This document shows positions 42,616 through 51,519 of a stretch of DNA of 64,000 nucleotides, piece after piece. This DNA is from Bradyrhizobium diazoefficiens. Lineage in GTDB: Bacteria > Pseudomonadota > Alphaproteobacteria > Rhizobiales > Xanthobacteraceae. A model generated the notes under the pieces. The model had not been told where the DNA came from and made no database searches. It worked only from the letters and a program-made list of their open reading frames with translations. The first letter of the stretch is position 1, and each line of letters begins with the position of its first letter. The DNA lies in the NCBI RefSeq assembly GCF_018131185.1, contig NZ_JAFCJE010000005.1:558001-622000 (forward strand). The letters are read 5' to 3'. Made by a program: the position numbers and the translations under genes.

Positions 42616-43884
42616 TCACTTCACCATCGCGCCATAGACGATGTCCTGAACCTGCTCGCGGTAGTATTTCCTGAGCTCACCGGGCGCTGCCGTCCCCACC
42701 ACCACGACGAGACGCTCCTTGGGATCGCAGAAGAACTGCGTTCCGTAAGCGCCGTTCCAGGTGAACTCGCCGGGATTGCCGGGGACCGAGGACAAGCCCT
42801 CGCTGGTGCGAACGGCGACCGAGAGGCCAAAGCCGAAGCCGCCGCGATGCGGCTCGACGTTGGCCACGTTGTTCTTGATCTCGGGGCCAAGATGGTTGGC
42901 GGTCATGTGGTGCACGATCTTCGGTCCGAGAACGCGCTGGCCGTCGAGCTCGCCGCCATTGAGCAGCATCTGCCCGAAGCGGAGGTAGTCGCCGACCGTG
43001 GCGAACGCGCAGGCGCCGCCGCAGTCGAATTTGGTCGGCGTATCCAGGAGCTTGATTGCCTGCGGCTTGCCGGTCAGCGGATCGTTGGCGAAGGGACGGG
43101 CGAGGCGAGGGCGCTGCGCATCGGTCGGATGGAAGGTTGCGTCCTTCATGCCGAGCGGGTGCCACACATTGGCAGCGAGATAATCGCCGAGCTTCTGCTC
43201 GCTCACCTTCTCGATCACCGCGCCGAGCACGTCGATCGAAAAGCCGTACTCGAACTCGGTCGAGGGTTGCTGCGCCAGCGGCAGCTTGGTGATGCGGTCG
43301 ATGAAGGCCTGGGTATCGCCTTCGATCGCGGGCGCAATGCCGTCGGGATATTGCCGCGCCACCGGGCTCGAACTGTCGGGACGGCCGCCATACATCAATC
43401 CGGACGTGTGCCGGTAGAGATCATGGATGAAGATCGGCGAGGCCAACGGTTCAAGCTTGAGCGAGCCGTCGCTCTGGCGCACGCCGACCTTCATGTCGGC
43501 AAAGCCGGGATAGTAATTGGACAGCTTGGCCTGCAGCGGCAACTGGCCTTTTTCCATCAGCGTCAGGCCCGCGACCGCCGCCATCGGCTTGGTCATCGAG
43601 GCCAGCGCGAAGATCGCGTCGACCGGCATCGGCGTGCCCTTGTCCGGATCGAGCAGGCCGTAGGCCTTGTAGTGCACCAGCTTGCCATTGCGCGCGACGG
43701 CAACGACCGCGCCGGGCACGCGCTTGGCGGCGATCTCGCGCGCGAAGAAATTGTCGAGGCGCGCAAGGCCCTGACCGGAAAAGCCGACATCGTCGGGGTT
43801 GGCTTCGGGCAGCGGTGCGGCGCGCGCCGCACCGAGCGTGATGACGGCAGCCGCCGTCGCGATCACAGCGATCGTCTTCTTCAT
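42616..43884 (-). CDS. Serine hydrolase, class C beta-lactamase/esterase family
   Basis: From the ATG at 43884 the precursor has 422 residues with a signal peptide (KKTIAVIATAAAVITLGAARAAP). The SxxK catalytic motif is SMTK, followed by the Tyr motif (YGF in EFEYGFSIDVLG). The family includes beta-lactamases, D-aminopeptidases and esterases such as EstB. In Bradyrhizobium such proteins are usually periplasmic esterases; resistance is not implied. The frame upstream to 44028 lacks homology. It is adjacent to an SDR gene on the same strand. Confidence 0.85.
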   Translation of the reverse strand: MKKTIAVIATAAAVITLGAARAAPLPEANPDDVGFSGQGLARLDNFFAREIAAKRVPGAVVAVARNGKLVHYKAYGLLDPDKGTPMPVDAIFALASMTKPMAAVAGLTLMEKGQLPLQAKLSNYYPGFADMKVGVRQSDGSLKLEPLASPIFIHDLYRHTSGLMYGGRPDSSSPVARQYPDGIAPAIEGDTQAFIDRITKLPLAQQPSTEFEYGFSIDVLGAVIEKVSEQKLGDYLAANVWHPLGMKDATFHPTDAQRPRLARPFANDPLTGKPQAIKLLDTPTKFDCGGACAFATVGDYLRFGQMLLNGGELDGQRVLGPKIVHHMTANHLGPEIKNNVANVEPHRGGFGFGLSVAVRTSEGLSSVPGNPGEFTWNGAYGTQFFCDPKERLVVVVGTAAPGELRKYYREQVQDIVYGAMVK

Positions 43885-44003
43885 TGTGTCCTCCCAGGGC
43901 GGGCTCGTTATGTGCAGGCCCACGATGCCAAGAACACGTCCGCACTCACGCGAAGTCAAGCACGGGCGCAGCATGACAGGGGCGCGCCGGGATTTCCGGA
44001 ACC

Positions 44004-44852
44004 CTATCGCCCTTCGCCGGCGCGCCACAGCGCATCGAGGCCGTGACGATAGGTCGGGTGGACCAGCGCGACGCCGAGCTCACGCTTCAGCTTCGCGTTG
44101 GAGACACGGGCGCTGCTGGCATAGAAGCTGCGGGCCATCGCCGACATGTCGGCCGTCGCGAACGCCTCTTCCGGTGGTGGTGCAACGCCCATCAGCTCAG
44201 CGGCATAGGCGATCACGTCCTGCGGCGGCGCGGGCTCGTCGTCGCAGACGTTCCAGGTGCCGCCGCTTCGGTGGCGGACGGCGGCCATGATCGCGCTCGC
44301 GATATCGTCGGCATGGATGCGGTTGAAGACCTGGCCGGGCTTGATGATGCGCCGGGCCGTTCCCGCGCGCAGCGTCGCCAGCGCATTGCGGCCGGGGCCG
44401 TAGATGCCGGCAAGCCGCAGGATCGCGGCTTCGCCGCGCGCCGCCTCCATCCAGGCCTGCTCGGCAGCAATCCGCATGCGCGCGCGCTCGAGGGTGGCCT
44501 GCGGCGGAGTGCTCTCGTCGACCCAGCCGCCGCCGTGATCGCCGTAGACGCCGATGGTGGAGAGATAGACAATTTTGCGCCGGCCCGCCGCCAGCACGTC
44601 GCCGAACGCGGCGATTGCGGGATCGCCAGCGTTGCCAGGTGGGATCGAGATGAGAAGGACATCGGCCTCGCCGATACGTTCGGCCGTCATGCGATCCGGA
44701 TCGCTCCCGGAAAAAGGATGCACCTCGATGCCGGCGATATCATCCTGCTGCGCAGGATCCCGCACGGTGCCGGCAACATGCGAGAAGGTGCCGCCGAACT
44801 TCCCCACGAAATGCCTCGCGCTGTAGCCCAAGCCCAGAATGAAGAGGCGCAT
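44004..44852 (-). CDS. SDR-family NAD(P)-dependent epimerase-like protein
   Basis: The 282-residue protein opens with a Rossmann strand and glycine loop (MRLFILGLGYSARHFV), has a VLLISIPPG beta-strand and the STIGVYGDH segment where extended SDRs place the catalytic serine and tyrosine, then ILRLAGIYGPGRNAL, typical of atypical SDRs such as YeeZ. The substrate is unknown. It diverges from the HAD gene, leaving about 147 bp for both promoters. Confidence 0.75.
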   Translation of the reverse strand: MRLFILGLGYSARHFVGKFGGTFSHVAGTVRDPAQQDDIAGIEVHPFSGSDPDRMTAERIGEADVLLISIPPGNAGDPAIAAFGDVLAAGRRKIVYLSTIGVYGDHGGGWVDESTPPQATLERARMRIAAEQAWMEAARGEAAILRLAGIYGPGRNALATLRAGTARRIIKPGQVFNRIHADDIASAIMAAVRHRSGGTWNVCDDEPAPPQDVIAYAAELMGVAPPPEEAFATADMSAMARSFYASSARVSNAKLKRELGVALVHPTYRHGLDALWRAGEGR

Positions 44853-44998
44853 GTCTTTGCCGTGCCGGTCGGAGTTCCCTTCGCGCCTGCTGCGCGTCCC
44901 CGCTCATAAGAGATTTTTGGGTCCGGCAAAAGATATTGCGATTTGTCTCGCCCTCCACCTCGGGCGATGGTTGCCCGTCAGCGAGGGGCGTCCTGATC

Positions 44999-45799
44999 AT
45001 GCAGGCAGCAACAGCCACGATTGCGCCATCCGGTGCCGCGGAACTGATCCGGCGCGCCGCCGCGCTGATTTTCGACATCGACGGCACCCTGGCCGAAACC
45101 GAGGAACTGCATCGGCAGGCCTTCAACCATGCCTTCGCCCGCCACGGTCTCGACTGGCAGTGGGACCGCGCCGTCTACAAGGACCTGCTGCGGGTGACCG
45201 GCGGCAAGGAGCGTATGCGCGCTTACCATGCAAGGCTGCGGATCGCAGCGCCATTGTCCGATGAGGACATCGCTGCGCTTCACCGCATCAAGACCGCGCG
45301 TTACGCCGAGCTGGTCGAAACCGGCTGCTGCCCCCTAAGACCTGGAGTGATCGAGCTGCTCGCTGCGGCGAAGTCACGCGGCCAGCGGCTTGCGATTGCG
45401 ACCACGACCTCGCACGGCAACATCGATGCGCTGCTGTCCCAGGCGCTGGGGACGAACTGGGCTGCGGAGTTCGATGCGATCGTCGCCGGCGACGATGTCG
45501 GGCACAAGAAGCCCGCGCCGGACGTCTATCTCGAAACGCTGGCGCGGCTGAAGCTGGCTGCGGCCGACTGCGTCGCGATCGAGGATTCCGCCAACGGCCT
45601 GATCGCCGCCTCACGCGCCGGCATCCCCGTTCTGATCACCCGCAGCATGTTCTTTGCGGAGGATGATTTCAGCGAGGCGCGGGCTGTTCTGGATGATCTG
45701 TCGGAACTCGCCTCCGGGCAAAGAACGGGGAACCCCAGGGGGGATACATCGAGCTGCGAGGCAGAGAGCCTGCCCTCGTTCACCACATTTAAACCTTAA
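44999..45799 (+). CDS. HAD-family phosphatase (CbbY/beta-PGM-like)
   Basis: From the ATG at 44999 the protein has 266 residues. HAD motif I is LIFDIDGTLAETEELHRQAF (nucleophile aspartate and acid aspartate), motif II is the threonine in ATTTSHGN, the lysine is in GHKKPAPDVYLETL and motif IV is VAIEDSANGLIAASRAGI. A helical cap lies between motifs I and II, as in CbbY and beta-phosphoglucomutases. The last 25 residues are not conserved. CbbY dephosphorylates xylulose-1,5-bisphosphate in Calvin-cycle bacteria; no cbb genes are next to it, so the substrate is uncertain. Confidence 0.85.
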   Translation: MQAATATIAPSGAAELIRRAAALIFDIDGTLAETEELHRQAFNHAFARHGLDWQWDRAVYKDLLRVTGGKERMRAYHARLRIAAPLSDEDIAALHRIKTARYAELVETGCCPLRPGVIELLAAAKSRGQRLAIATTTSHGNIDALLSQALGTNWAAEFDAIVAGDDVGHKKPAPDVYLETLARLKLAAADCVAIEDSANGLIAASRAGIPVLITRSMFFAEDDFSEARAVLDDLSELASGQRTGNPRGDTSSCEAESLPSFTTFKP

Positions 45800-45880
45800 G
45801 ATTCTACGAAGAGGACTCAGCTACGGGCCGGGGAACATGCAAACAGCCTTCGTACAGAAGCCATCCGTAGACTTCGGGCA

Positions 45881-46909
45881 ATGAAGGTTTGGCAGACCAG
45901 CTGCATCGTGGCTGTGATCGCATCCGCGGGACTTTACCTGGCCGCCGGTAACAGACCGGCCGCCACGGCGCCGGACCTCCTGCCCGAAGCGGCAGCGAGC
46001 ATGGCGTCGCCTGCTAACACGGTGACGCCTGCCTTGTACGCGGAGGCATCCGCCAGACTTGCGGCAGCGCTTCGGTCAGAAAGTGTAGCGCCTGGCTCGG
46101 AGACGTCAGCAGGTTCCAGTCCGTCGAGCACCGAAGCGGAGATCGTCGATGAACCCGTCGCGCCAAAACTGGCGTCGTTGGGACAGGATGTCGTCCAACC
46201 GCTGCCGCCGGAACGCGATGCGTCCAACGAGGCTCCGAAAGCGGCGTCGACGCAGGATTTTCGTCATCTGGTCTACTATGTCTGGTCCGAATTGCCGCCC
46301 GTCGAGAAACCGGCGGAGATCGTCTTGCGTGCGTTCAAGGACATTCCGGTCGGAACGCCGGCCGAAGAGATCAAGCGCGCCTCCGACGCGTTTGGCCTCG
46401 ATTTCAATTTCATGATGGCGGTTGCCAAGATCGAGTCCGGCTTCAACCCCAATCAACGCACAGGGTCGTATATCGGGCTTTTTCAGCTCAGCCACTATGA
46501 GTTCGGCAAGTTCGGCTACGGGCAGATTCGCAGCCCGCGGGATAACGCCGTCGCGGCCGCCTACAAGATCATCACTGAAGGCGTCCAGTTCGGATGGATC
46601 ACGCATCGGACGCCGGACATGAGCGATCTCTACCTGATCCATCAGCAGGGCTGGGAAGGCGCCGCCGAGCACATCAGCAAGCCCGCTCGGCTCGCCTGGA
46701 AATCCATGTGCGCCAGCAGCGAAGGCAAGGAGAAGGGCGAGCGGTGGTGCAAACGCGCAATCTGGGGCAATACACTTCCGGCCTTCAAGCGCACCTGGAA
46801 ATCGGTCGAGAACGTGACGTCAGAGGCGTTCGTCGGAATGTGGCGCGGCCGGGTCGCCGAATTCTACACGAAGTACGTGGCGACTGCTGCCGCGGCGGCA
46901 AGCCAATAA
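45881..46909 (+). CDS. Lytic transglycosylase SLT-domain protein
   Basis: The 342-residue protein has an N-terminal signal or anchor (SCIVAVIASAGLYLAAG), a low-complexity Ala/Ser/Pro stretch to about 120, and an SLT domain (about 165-250). The catalytic glutamate is in MAVAKIESGFNP, followed by GSYIGLFQLSHYEF. The C-terminal 100 residues follow a conserved pattern of Bradyrhizobium proteins of this type (LIHQQGWEGAAEHI). It cleaves peptidoglycan glycan strands in the periplasm. It is separate from the flagellar SLT at 26990 and not related in length. Confidence 0.82.
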   Translation: MKVWQTSCIVAVIASAGLYLAAGNRPAATAPDLLPEAAASMASPANTVTPALYAEASARLAAALRSESVAPGSETSAGSSPSSTEAEIVDEPVAPKLASLGQDVVQPLPPERDASNEAPKAASTQDFRHLVYYVWSELPPVEKPAEIVLRAFKDIPVGTPAEEIKRASDAFGLDFNFMMAVAKIESGFNPNQRTGSYIGLFQLSHYEFGKFGYGQIRSPRDNAVAAAYKIITEGVQFGWITHRTPDMSDLYLIHQQGWEGAAEHISKPARLAWKSMCASSEGKEKGERWCKRAIWGNTLPAFKRTWKSVENVTSEAFVGMWRGRVAEFYTKYVATAAAAASQ

Positions 46910-46959
46910 TTCCGTTGTCGGCGGGGTCAGCTGAAAAGGACAAGCCGATCTGGACGCCT

Positions 46960-47066
46960 GCTGTTGGCAGTAGGCCGGACGCGGTGCCGCGCCGGCCCGG
47001 ACCGCTGCTTGTGACCCATAGCGGACGTCGAAGTGCCGGCCAATTCATAACGGAATGGGCAAGGTA
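46960..47066 (-). repeat. Degenerate Bradyrhizobium-type intergenic repeat (copy A)
   Basis: On the minus strand the segment can be read as ...MGHKQRSGPARHRVRP..., a variant of short MSALGHK/MGHKQ-like reading frames that I recall recurring in Bradyrhizobium intergenic DNA. It lies after the SLT gene and before mddA. Related decayed copies occur at 51739-51790 and 53937-54017. Confidence 0.45.
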
Positions 47067-47126
47067 GAACCGTCAACGGACAGCAAAGCATCGATTTCTT
47101 CGCGGCGCAATCGCGTCCCCAACGAG

Positions 47127-47154
47127 CCGGGTGTCGTGACTTCGCGACACCCGG
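47127..47154. terminator. Hairpin between the SLT gene and mddA
   Basis: A 10-bp perfect stem (CCGGGTGTCG / CGACACCCGG) with an 8-nt loop lies about 60 bp after the end of the minus-strand mddA gene. The absence of a T-run makes the terminator role likely, not certain. The rest of 46910-47216 holds the repeat and no gene. Confidence 0.55.
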
Positions 47155-47216
47155 TCGTCCAGCTAAGAGGGAACGTGCAGCAGTCCGCCGTTTCGTTGCG
47201 AATGACCGCCTGCGCG

Positions 47217-47990
47217 TCATAACAGGCCGGGGATCAGCATCGCGACCTTTTCCTTGTAGTGCCGGTACTGATCGCCAAACAGCGCCACGAGATCGCGTTC
47301 CTCGAGCCAGATGCCGAAAAGGATGTAGGCGGTCGTCACGGATGCGAAGAGCAGGTGACCGACCGTCATGGTCGGCGTCGTCCAAAACGCGACGATGAAG
47401 CCGAGATAGATGGGATGCCGGATAAGGCCATACAGCCCGGGCGTCCTGAACTTCATGGGTGCGGCCAGCCGCCCCAGGAAATGCGAGACGACCTGCGTCA
47501 GGCCGAACAGCTCGAAATGGCTGATTAGGAACGTGCTGTAGAGCACGATGAGCCAGCCGGTGAAGTGGCCGGCAACGGCGGCATAGGCGAGCGACGGCGT
47601 CTCGATCGACCAGATCACCGCCGGCATCGGCTGCCACTGCCAGAACAGCAGGGTCAGGCTCAGGCTCGCCAACAGCACATAGGTGCTGCGCTCGAGCGCA
47701 GGCGATGCGACGCTGGCGAACAGCCGCTTGAAGCCCTGTCGCGCCATGCCGCTGTGCTGGACCGCGAACAGCGACATCAGTCCGAGATTGACGACGAGTG
47801 CATAGGCAGGCGAAGGCGCCGCACCGCTGTCAATCGTCTTCGGAACGATGAGCTGTGAGACGAAGCCGACGGCATAGAGAAACGTGCCGAAAAAGACGGA
47901 ATAGGAAACCACGCCGTAGCCGAGCACGAGGCTTCGTGCGGCGAGCGAGCTCTGGGCCTGAACCGGCCCGTTCTGCAGGGTGATGGACAT
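47217..47990 (-). CDS. mddA: MddA-like methanethiol S-methyltransferase / isoprenylcysteine carboxyl methyltransferase family
   Basis: The 257-residue integral membrane protein has about five to six helices. Its C-terminal half carries the ICMT/NnrU-type SAM-binding motif: RTPGLYGLIRHPIYLGFIVAFW, then GIWLEERDLVALFGDQYRHYKEKVAMLIP. The overall pattern (LYAVGFVSQLIVPKTIDSG, LMSLFAVQHSGMARQGFKR, HFELFGLTQV) matches MddA, which methylates methanethiol to dimethyl sulfide; Bradyrhizobium MddA homologues are known to be functional. An alternative is another thiol methyltransferase of the same family. Confidence 0.75.
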   Translation of the reverse strand: MSITLQNGPVQAQSSLAARSLVLGYGVVSYSVFFGTFLYAVGFVSQLIVPKTIDSGAAPSPAYALVVNLGLMSLFAVQHSGMARQGFKRLFASVASPALERSTYVLLASLSLTLLFWQWQPMPAVIWSIETPSLAYAAVAGHFTGWLIVLYSTFLISHFELFGLTQVVSHFLGRLAAPMKFRTPGLYGLIRHPIYLGFIVAFWTTPTMTVGHLLFASVTTAYILFGIWLEERDLVALFGDQYRHYKEKVAMLIPGLL

Positions 47991-48068
47991 GTCCTGATCT
48001 CCGGATGTGCGGTTGGTGGGATAACGGCGGCGGCGACGGCGATCCGTTGCCGCGGCCGTCGGGCCGGC

Positions 48069-48395
48069 TCAGATGCAGGCGAACCCGATGCAGACCTTCT
48101 TGACGTGGCAAAGGTTGCCCAGGCAGTCGACCGGCTTTCGTTTGGGCGGGGTGTCGCGGACGGTCACGCCCCCGCCTCCTGCGCTGCGATGATCCCGGAC
48201 CTCCGGTTGTCCCTCGCGATGGTCACGAACCACCGGCTTGTCGCGATGGTCACGGACATTCGTCGCGGCGGAAGCCGTGGTCAGCGTCATCACCACGCCT
48301 GCCATTCCGATCGCCAGCGCGATCGTCGTCTTGAAGGCGGTCTTCTTGGAGGCGTTGCTGTCGAATGCATGCTTGGACTTGAAAAGCGAGTTCAT
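48069..48395 (-). CDS. Small exported protein with repeated VRDHR motif
   Basis: The 108-residue precursor has a signal peptide after a charged N-terminus (TIALAIGMAGVVMTLTTASAA). The mature part repeats NVRDHR, VVRDHR and EVRDHR, with a degenerate TVRDTP, and ends with a Cys-containing tail (VDCLGNLCHVKKVCIGFAC). The four cysteines could form disulphides or bind metal in the periplasm. I do not recognise a family. The next gene upstream shares the VRDHR motif. A CTAGGAGAAAG-type site precedes the ATG at 48395 on the minus strand. Confidence 0.72.
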   Translation of the reverse strand: MNSLFKSKHAFDSNASKKTAFKTTIALAIGMAGVVMTLTTASAATNVRDHRDKPVVRDHREGQPEVRDHRSAGGGGVTVRDTPPKRKPVDCLGNLCHVKKVCIGFACI

Positions 48396-48530
48396 GGCTT
48401 TCTCCTAGGTTGGAAATCTTGTTGCAGGGACGTGCGGGCTCGGACCGCGAAGGCGGATCTGCCTTCGTGGTCGGAGTTGGTGAGGCACGACGCTGACGGC
48501 GCCGGCCATGGGGCCTTGAAGAGGTGTTAC

Positions 48531-48941
48531 TCAGCGCGCGCGATGGTCGCGAAGCTTTGGTTCGGCTCTCGCCGTGTCGCAGCCGCCATCTGGCGTGTGG
48601 GTGTGGCTGCGCGGGTCGCAGAATGTCCTCGGCGCCTGATTGACCTGGCCGCCGCGATGATCGCGCACGGCCGGATCCTCCGCCTTCGCCGCGGCGGGCG
48701 AGAGCGAGCTGGCAACCATGAGAACGAGTATCGCGGCGCGGACGTCGGGAACGCTGCGGCGGCGGGCATCGTTGCCGTGCCGGTCGCGGAGCTTCTTCAT
48801 CATGAATTGCGTGGCCGCCCGCTCGCGCTTGGCCAGCATGTCGGCAACCGACCGGTTGACGAACCGGCGCAGCCGCACAAGCAGGGCAGCGAGGTATCGA
48901 TGCGACGGGCTCAGCGCGGACGCCTGGGAGGGCATGGACAT
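48531..48941 (-). CDS. Small exported protein with VRDHR motif
   Basis: The frame of 136 residues from the ATG at 48941 holds a signal-like hydrophobic segment at about residues 64-86 (VRAAILVLMVASSLSPAAAKAE), so the true start may be an internal ATG near residue 47 (MMKKLRDRHGN). After it come AVRDHRGG and, at the end, KLRDHRAR, sharing the motif with the previous gene. One CDPRSHTHTPDGGCDT segment has two cysteines and two histidines. No family is recognised. Confidence 0.6.
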   Translation of the reverse strand: MSMPSQASALSPSHRYLAALLVRLRRFVNRSVADMLAKRERAATQFMMKKLRDRHGNDARRRSVPDVRAAILVLMVASSLSPAAAKAEDPAVRDHRGGQVNQAPRTFCDPRSHTHTPDGGCDTARAEPKLRDHRAR

Positions 48942-48988
48942 GTGATTTCCTTTCGATGGGTTCGAGACGATGACGCCCGCGCTGGTAG

Positions 48989-49210
48989 TCAGTAACTAGA
49001 CGCGCAGTTGTCGTATTGCCGGTTGCAGGTCCGATTGATGCAGGCAGTCCAGTCGCCCCTGCCTGCGGCTCCCGCGCAACGCTGGTTGCAGAGCCTGTAT
49101 TTCTGAATGCAACTCATCTTCGCTGCATCGGCCGTTCCGGCCGAACCAAAAACCGAGCCTGCCGCAAGACCGGCGATGAGCAGAAGGGATTTCCAGAAGG
49201 GCTTGTTCAA
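48989..49210 (-). CDS. Small cysteine-rich exported protein
   Basis: The 73-residue precursor starts at a TTG (49210) with AAGGAG six bases upstream, a clear start. A signal peptide (SLLLIAGLAAGSVFGSAGTADAA) is followed by a 40-residue mature part with six cysteines in the pattern C-x6-C-x3-C ... C-x4-C-x6-C, suggesting three disulphides in a helical hairpin. No function is recognised. It is third in a row of small exported proteins on this strand. Confidence 0.75.
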   Translation of the reverse strand: MNKPFWKSLLLIAGLAAGSVFGSAGTADAAKMSCIQKYRLCNQRCAGAAGRGDWTACINRTCNRQYDNCASSY

Positions 49211-49266
49211 GTGTTGCTCCTTATCGTTGGATCGGTTGCATGATCGGCGGATGATCGCGCCGATCG

Positions 49267-49572
49267 CTATTCCGCGGCGGCCGTCTGCTGTGCGGGATCG
49301 GCCCGCACGACGACGGTGGCGGCGACCTTGTAGAATTCCTCGCCGGGCATGCCGACGCGATGCGCATGCTCGCGGATGGACTCGCCGTCGCGCGCCTCAT
49401 AGATGCAGAAAGTGCCGATGCGGCCGTCGGCCTCGTGAACCACGTAGCTGCGTATCCAGCGCACGCGGTCCGGCATCTGCTCATTGCCGATACGGGCCGA
49501 TTTCGCGCCTGCAGCTTCGAGCTCGGCGAGGTTGGCCCAGGCGCTCGGGCGGCGAATGACGTAGAGTTCCAT
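49267..49572 (-). CDS. DUF4242-family protein
   Basis: The 101-residue cytoplasmic protein has the DUF4242 pattern: VRWIRSYVVHEADGRIGTFCIYEARDGESIREHAHRVGMPGEEFYKV. Members (for example SCO4226 of Streptomyces) are ferredoxin-like and bind nickel or have unknown roles; the RSYV, FCIYEA and IREHAHRVGMP positions match. GAGGAGA precedes the ATG on the minus strand. It diverges from the winged-helix/TPR regulator, leaving 153 bp. Confidence 0.78.
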   Translation of the reverse strand: MELYVIRRPSAWANLAELEAAGAKSARIGNEQMPDRVRWIRSYVVHEADGRIGTFCIYEARDGESIREHAHRVGMPGEEFYKVAATVVVRADPAQQTAAAE

Positions 49573-49725
49573 GTCAAATCTCCTCAGGGGTGTGGTTGTC
49601 GGCTGATGGGCCGCGAACGACCGCCTGGGAGCTATAGGCGCAGCCGGCGCTGACCGTCCTTACCAGGGCCTGATCATTTCCTGACGCCTGGCTGAACCTT
49701 TCCCGTCCTGCGCGGACACACCGAC

Positions 49726-51519
49726 ATGATCCACAGGTTCGGACCCTTCGAGCTCGACGAAGCGAGTCGCGTCGTTCTGTGCGCGCGGCGCGAGGTCGCC
49801 TTGCAGCCGAGGGTGTTCGATCTGCTGGCCTATCTCGTGCGCAACCGCGACCGGGTGATTGAAAAGGACGAGCTGCTGGACGCGATCTGGCCGCACGTGA
49901 CCGTCACCGACAATTCGTTGCAGCGGGCCGTGAGCCTGCTCCGTACGGTCTTGCGCGAGGGTGGCATGGACGGCGCCATCCGCAATGTCCCGGGCAAAGG
50001 CTATCGCTTCTGCATCGACCATGAGCCGGAGCTGCAGGCTCCCGCTGCCGCGACGCCTGGCGAGCATGCCACAGACCTGCGGACACGGGCGCAACGCGCG
50101 GCGTCCGCGAAGGTGTGGACCGAGGCCGCGGCCTTGTTCGAAGCGGCCGAGGCCGCCAGGATTCTCGATGGCGCGGACCTGCATCAATGGGCCCTCGCGC
50201 TCCAATGCACAGGCAGGACCGATGCGGCCATGCCGGTCCTGGCTCGCGCCATCGCGGCGCATATCGAAGCCGGCAATGTGCCGTCGGCCGTCGTCGATGC
50301 AGTCGCCCTGTCCGGCCTTTACTTCGAGCGCGGCCAGGCCGCGATCGCCAAGGGCTGGCTCGCCCGTGCAGAGGATTGGGCCGGCGAGATCGAGGATGCC
50401 GCGACCGCGGCGCTGGTTCTCTGGATGAAATCGAAGGTCGCAGCCTTCGACGGCGAGCCGGATCTGGCGTTGTCGCTGGCAGATGAGGCCTATAGCGCAG
50501 TCCGCCACAAGGACGCGGTCGGCATCGAGGCGCTGAGCCTCGTCTATCGCGGCTTCTACCGGTTGTGCCTTGGCGACACGCGGGCCGGTCTGGCCGACCA
50601 GGATCATGCGGCGACCCTGGCGCTCTCCAGCAGCCAGCTCGATCCGGTCATGGGGGGAATTCTCTACTGCAACATCCTGTGGGCTTCGCGGATGTTCGGG
50701 GACTGGGCCAGAGCCGACCAGTGGACGTTGGGCTACCAGGGCTTCTGCTCGGAGAGCGGGATCGAACTGACCGGCTCGTGCCAGCTCCACCGTTCCGAAG
50801 TCCTTGGCATCAGGGGATCGCTCGGCGAGGCTCTGACCCGCATCGAGGATTCACTGTCCCGTCTCAACAGCGATGCGCCGTGGTCGATCGGCGATGCCAA
50901 TCGCGTCCTCGGCGACATTCAGTCCGCCATCGGCAATGACGACGCGGCGCTCGAAGCTTATGATCGAGCCTATTCGCTCGGTTGGTGTCCCGAACCCGGC
51001 CGCGCCATGCTGCTGCTGGAACGGGGCGAGGCGGAAGCGGCCCATGCCAGCCTCGAGCGCAGCTTGATCGGTAAGACCTGGTGGACATTGCAGCGGCGCG
51101 GAATCCTGTTCGCGCATCTGGCGCTGGTCGCGGCGCATACCGGCCGCCGCGAGCAAGCGGTAGTCTTGATTGAGGAGCTGTCGGGCAGTGCCGATCGATG
51201 GCCAATGCCGTCGATCCGGGCGCTCACCAACGAAGCGCAATCTGTGCTCGCGCATTCCGCCGGTGATCTGGAAGCGGCTTTGCGTCACCTACACCTGGCT
51301 CGGCAGCTCTGGTCGAGCATCGAAGGACGGGTCCAAGCCGTGAGGCTTCGACTGGGGATCGCAACACTGCAGCTCGAATGCGACGACGTCCGCGGCGCCG
51401 CGGCGGAAGTTCATGCCGCCCAGCTCGTGGCGCGCGAACTTGGCTCGCACAAGCTTGAGGCATACTGCAAGGAACTGCAGCGCAAGATCGGTGTAGGTCA
51501 GGCTGGCTGCGCCGCCTAA
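49726..51519 (+). CDS. Winged-helix (OmpR/CadC-type) regulator with TPR-like repeats
   Basis: The 597-residue protein starts with an OmpR-type winged helix (1-98): RFGPFELDEASRVVLCARREVALQPRVFDLLAYLVRNRDRVIEKDELLDAIWPHVTVTDNSLQRAVSLLRTVLRE and GAIRNVPGKGYRF. The remaining 480 residues are helical and TPR/SARP-like. There is no receiver domain and no membrane segment, so it is a cytoplasmic one-component regulator that may sense through its repeats. It diverges from the DUF4242 gene, a plausible target. This design is common in Bradyrhizobium. Confidence 0.85.
   Translation: MIHRFGPFELDEASRVVLCARREVALQPRVFDLLAYLVRNRDRVIEKDELLDAIWPHVTVTDNSLQRAVSLLRTVLREGGMDGAIRNVPGKGYRFCIDHEPELQAPAAATPGEHATDLRTRAQRAASAKVWTEAAALFEAAEAARILDGADLHQWALALQCTGRTDAAMPVLARAIAAHIEAGNVPSAVVDAVALSGLYFERGQAAIAKGWLARAEDWAGEIEDAATAALVLWMKSKVAAFDGEPDLALSLADEAYSAVRHKDAVGIEALSLVYRGFYRLCLGDTRAGLADQDHAATLALSSSQLDPVMGGILYCNILWASRMFGDWARADQWTLGYQGFCSESGIELTGSCQLHRSEVLGIRGSLGEALTRIEDSLSRLNSDAPWSIGDANRVLGDIQSAIGNDDAALEAYDRAYSLGWCPEPGRAMLLLERGEAEAAHASLERSLIGKTWWTLQRRGILFAHLALVAAHTGRREQAVVLIEELSGSADRWPMPSIRALTNEAQSVLAHSAGDLEAALRHLHLARQLWSSIEGRVQAVRLRLGIATLQLECDDVRGAAAEVHAAQLVARELGSHKLEAYCKELQRKIGVGQAGCAA

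Noticed and set aside
48105..48995. 296-residue plus-strand frame across the small exported-protein genes
   Set aside because: The minus-strand genes have signal peptides, start sites and shared VRDHR motifs. The plus-strand frame looks like their shadow.
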